Below are positions 63,317 to 64,000 of a stretch of DNA of 64,000 nucleotides, piece by piece. The notes under the pieces were generated by a model, which worked only from the letters and a program-made list of their open reading frames with translations, was not told where the DNA came from and did not search any database. Numbering within the stretch: the stretch's first letter is position 1; every line of letters starts with the position of its first letter. The position numbers and the translations under genes were made by a program. The DNA lies in NCBI GenBank assembly GCA_965660165.1, contig CBFHYU010000010.1, positions 1 through 64,000 on the forward strand, written 5' to 3'. Origin of the DNA: WTJO01 sp965660165 (lineage in GTDB: Bacteria; Pseudomonadota; Alphaproteobacteria; Puniceispirillales; Puniceispirillaceae).

Positions 63317-64000
63317 ATGGAACATTTTAAGATTGCCACAATACCAGGTGACGGCATTGGGGTTGAAGTCACAGAGGCTACTTTTGCGGTTATTGAGGCC
63401 GTAAGACAACAGGTTGGCGGCTTTTCATTGCGCCAAGATATTATCCATGCAGGCGCCGCCTATTATCGTGACACTGAACAAGATATTGAAGCAGATGGCG
63501 AAGAACGGGCAGGTCATGCAGATGCTATCTATCTTGGGGCAATAGGCCTGCCATCTATCCGCGCAAAAGATAATACTGAAATCTCTCCTCACCTCAGATT
63601 GAGAGAGAAATATGAGCTTTACGCAGGGGTGCGACCTGTAAAGGCCTATGCAGGCGCGCCCATGATGCTGGCTGATCCAAAGGCCGCAACGCTTGATATG
63701 GTGATTATCAGAGAATGTACCGAAGGGCTTTTTTATACCGCCGCTGTGCATAATCGAAGCCCAAAAACAAATGCAGATGAAGCTCAAGAAACATTACGAA
63801 TTACGCGGTCTGTGTCTGAACGTGTGATAGATTTTGCCTTTAAGCTGGCGCAAAGACGTAACGCAAAGCGTGGTCATGGACATCTTACTTGTGTTGATAA
63901 AGCCAATGTATTTCAGGCATTTGCCTTCTTCAGGAAAATCTTTGATGAGCGCGCTGCATTATTTCCCGATATTGATACTGGATATTCTTATGTAGATGCC
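63317..64000 (+). CDS. Isocitrate/isopropylmalate dehydrogenase-family protein, N-terminal 228 residues (cut by window edge)
   Basis: The visible part begins FKIATIPGDGIGVEVTEATF, the NAD-binding start of the beta-decarboxylating dehydrogenases, and contains REKYELYAGVRPVK and IIRECTEGLFYTAA. The latter departs from the NTEG phrase of LeuB and TtuC; CTEG is seen in some less-characterised members. The C-terminal third is missing. It follows the acyl-CoA ligase by 18 bases and is probably cotranscribed. Substrate unknown. Confidence 0.85.
   Translation, partial: MEHFKIATIPGDGIGVEVTEATFAVIEAVRQQVGGFSLRQDIIHAGAAYYRDTEQDIEADGEERAGHADAIYLGAIGLPSIRAKDNTEISPHLRLREKYELYAGVRPVKAYAGAPMMLADPKAATLDMVIIRECTEGLFYTAAVHNRSPKTNADEAQETLRITRSVSERVIDFAFKLAQRRNAKRGHGHLTCVDKANVFQAFAFFRKIFDERAALFPDIDTGYSYVDA

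Noticed and set aside
1..64000. CRISPR arrays, insertion sequences, prophage or tRNA/rRNA genes
   Set aside because: I found no regularly spaced repeats, transposase or phage genes, and no intergenic segment with a standard tRNA arm pattern other than the tmRNA.

Overview
The window is a densely packed bacterial chromosome segment from an alphaproteobacterium. The strongest sequence evidence is a circularly permuted, two-piece tmRNA gene (23345-~23720) whose tag reads ANDNTAPVAVAA, followed directly by an alpha-type SspB adaptor. The moderate GC content, very short intergenic gaps and marine heterotroph gene set (glycolate oxidase, CoA-ligases, many small-molecule exporters) would fit a SAR116-like marine lineage, but that placement is inference. 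I saw no insertion sequences, prophage, CRISPR array, tRNA or rRNA. Almost all genes are recognisable housekeeping or metabolic genes; the novelty lies mainly in the spaces between them.

1-11 kb, cell envelope: glmS (cut by the left edge) is divergent from glmU-hldE, which supply UDP-GlcNAc and the heptose precursor of LPS. Facing them is the elongasome operon mreB-mreC-mreD-mrdA-rodA, which ends with an SbmA/BacA-type peptide transporter. 11-23 kb: ilvC, ilvH and ilvB (branched-chain amino acids) lie behind a candidate 40-residue Ile/Leu/Val-rich leader peptide. Then come miaA, serB, the membrane quality-control genes hflK-hflC-degP, the Fe-S carrier mrp, and folA-thyA. 23-30 kb: ssrA-sspB (ribosome rescue and degradation), class I fumarase, glycolate oxidase glcDEF, and rpmJ with a clear promoter and terminator.

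30-46 kb, accessory metabolism and transport: msrA, pgk, azlCD, two EamA exporters, a TSUP permease, a PCD-type dehydratase, a flavodoxin-fold protein, a YciB-type septation protein, a 2-hydroxyacid dehydrogenase/cytochrome c/FMN oxidase cluster, a HAD phosphatase, a ferredoxin-NADP reductase, a 10-TM metal exporter-like protein, and a glutaryl-CoA dehydrogenase coupled to a class III CoA-transferase. 46-64 kb: methylmalonyl-CoA mutase, a ThDP enzyme resembling acetolactate synthase, clpB, an unknown exported protein, htpG with a hexapeptide repeat, hflX, a small unknown protein, a DHA2 drug exporter, a tartrate/malate dehydrogenase-type enzyme, beta-carbonic anhydrase, an acyl-CoA ligase, and a second isopropylmalate-dehydrogenase-family gene cut by the right edge.

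The items most worth following are the ilvB leader ORF, the paired TTTACAAA repeats in front of methylmalonyl-CoA mutase, the dyads in front of the metal exporter, clpB and glcD, and the repeat in the HtpG ATPase lid.
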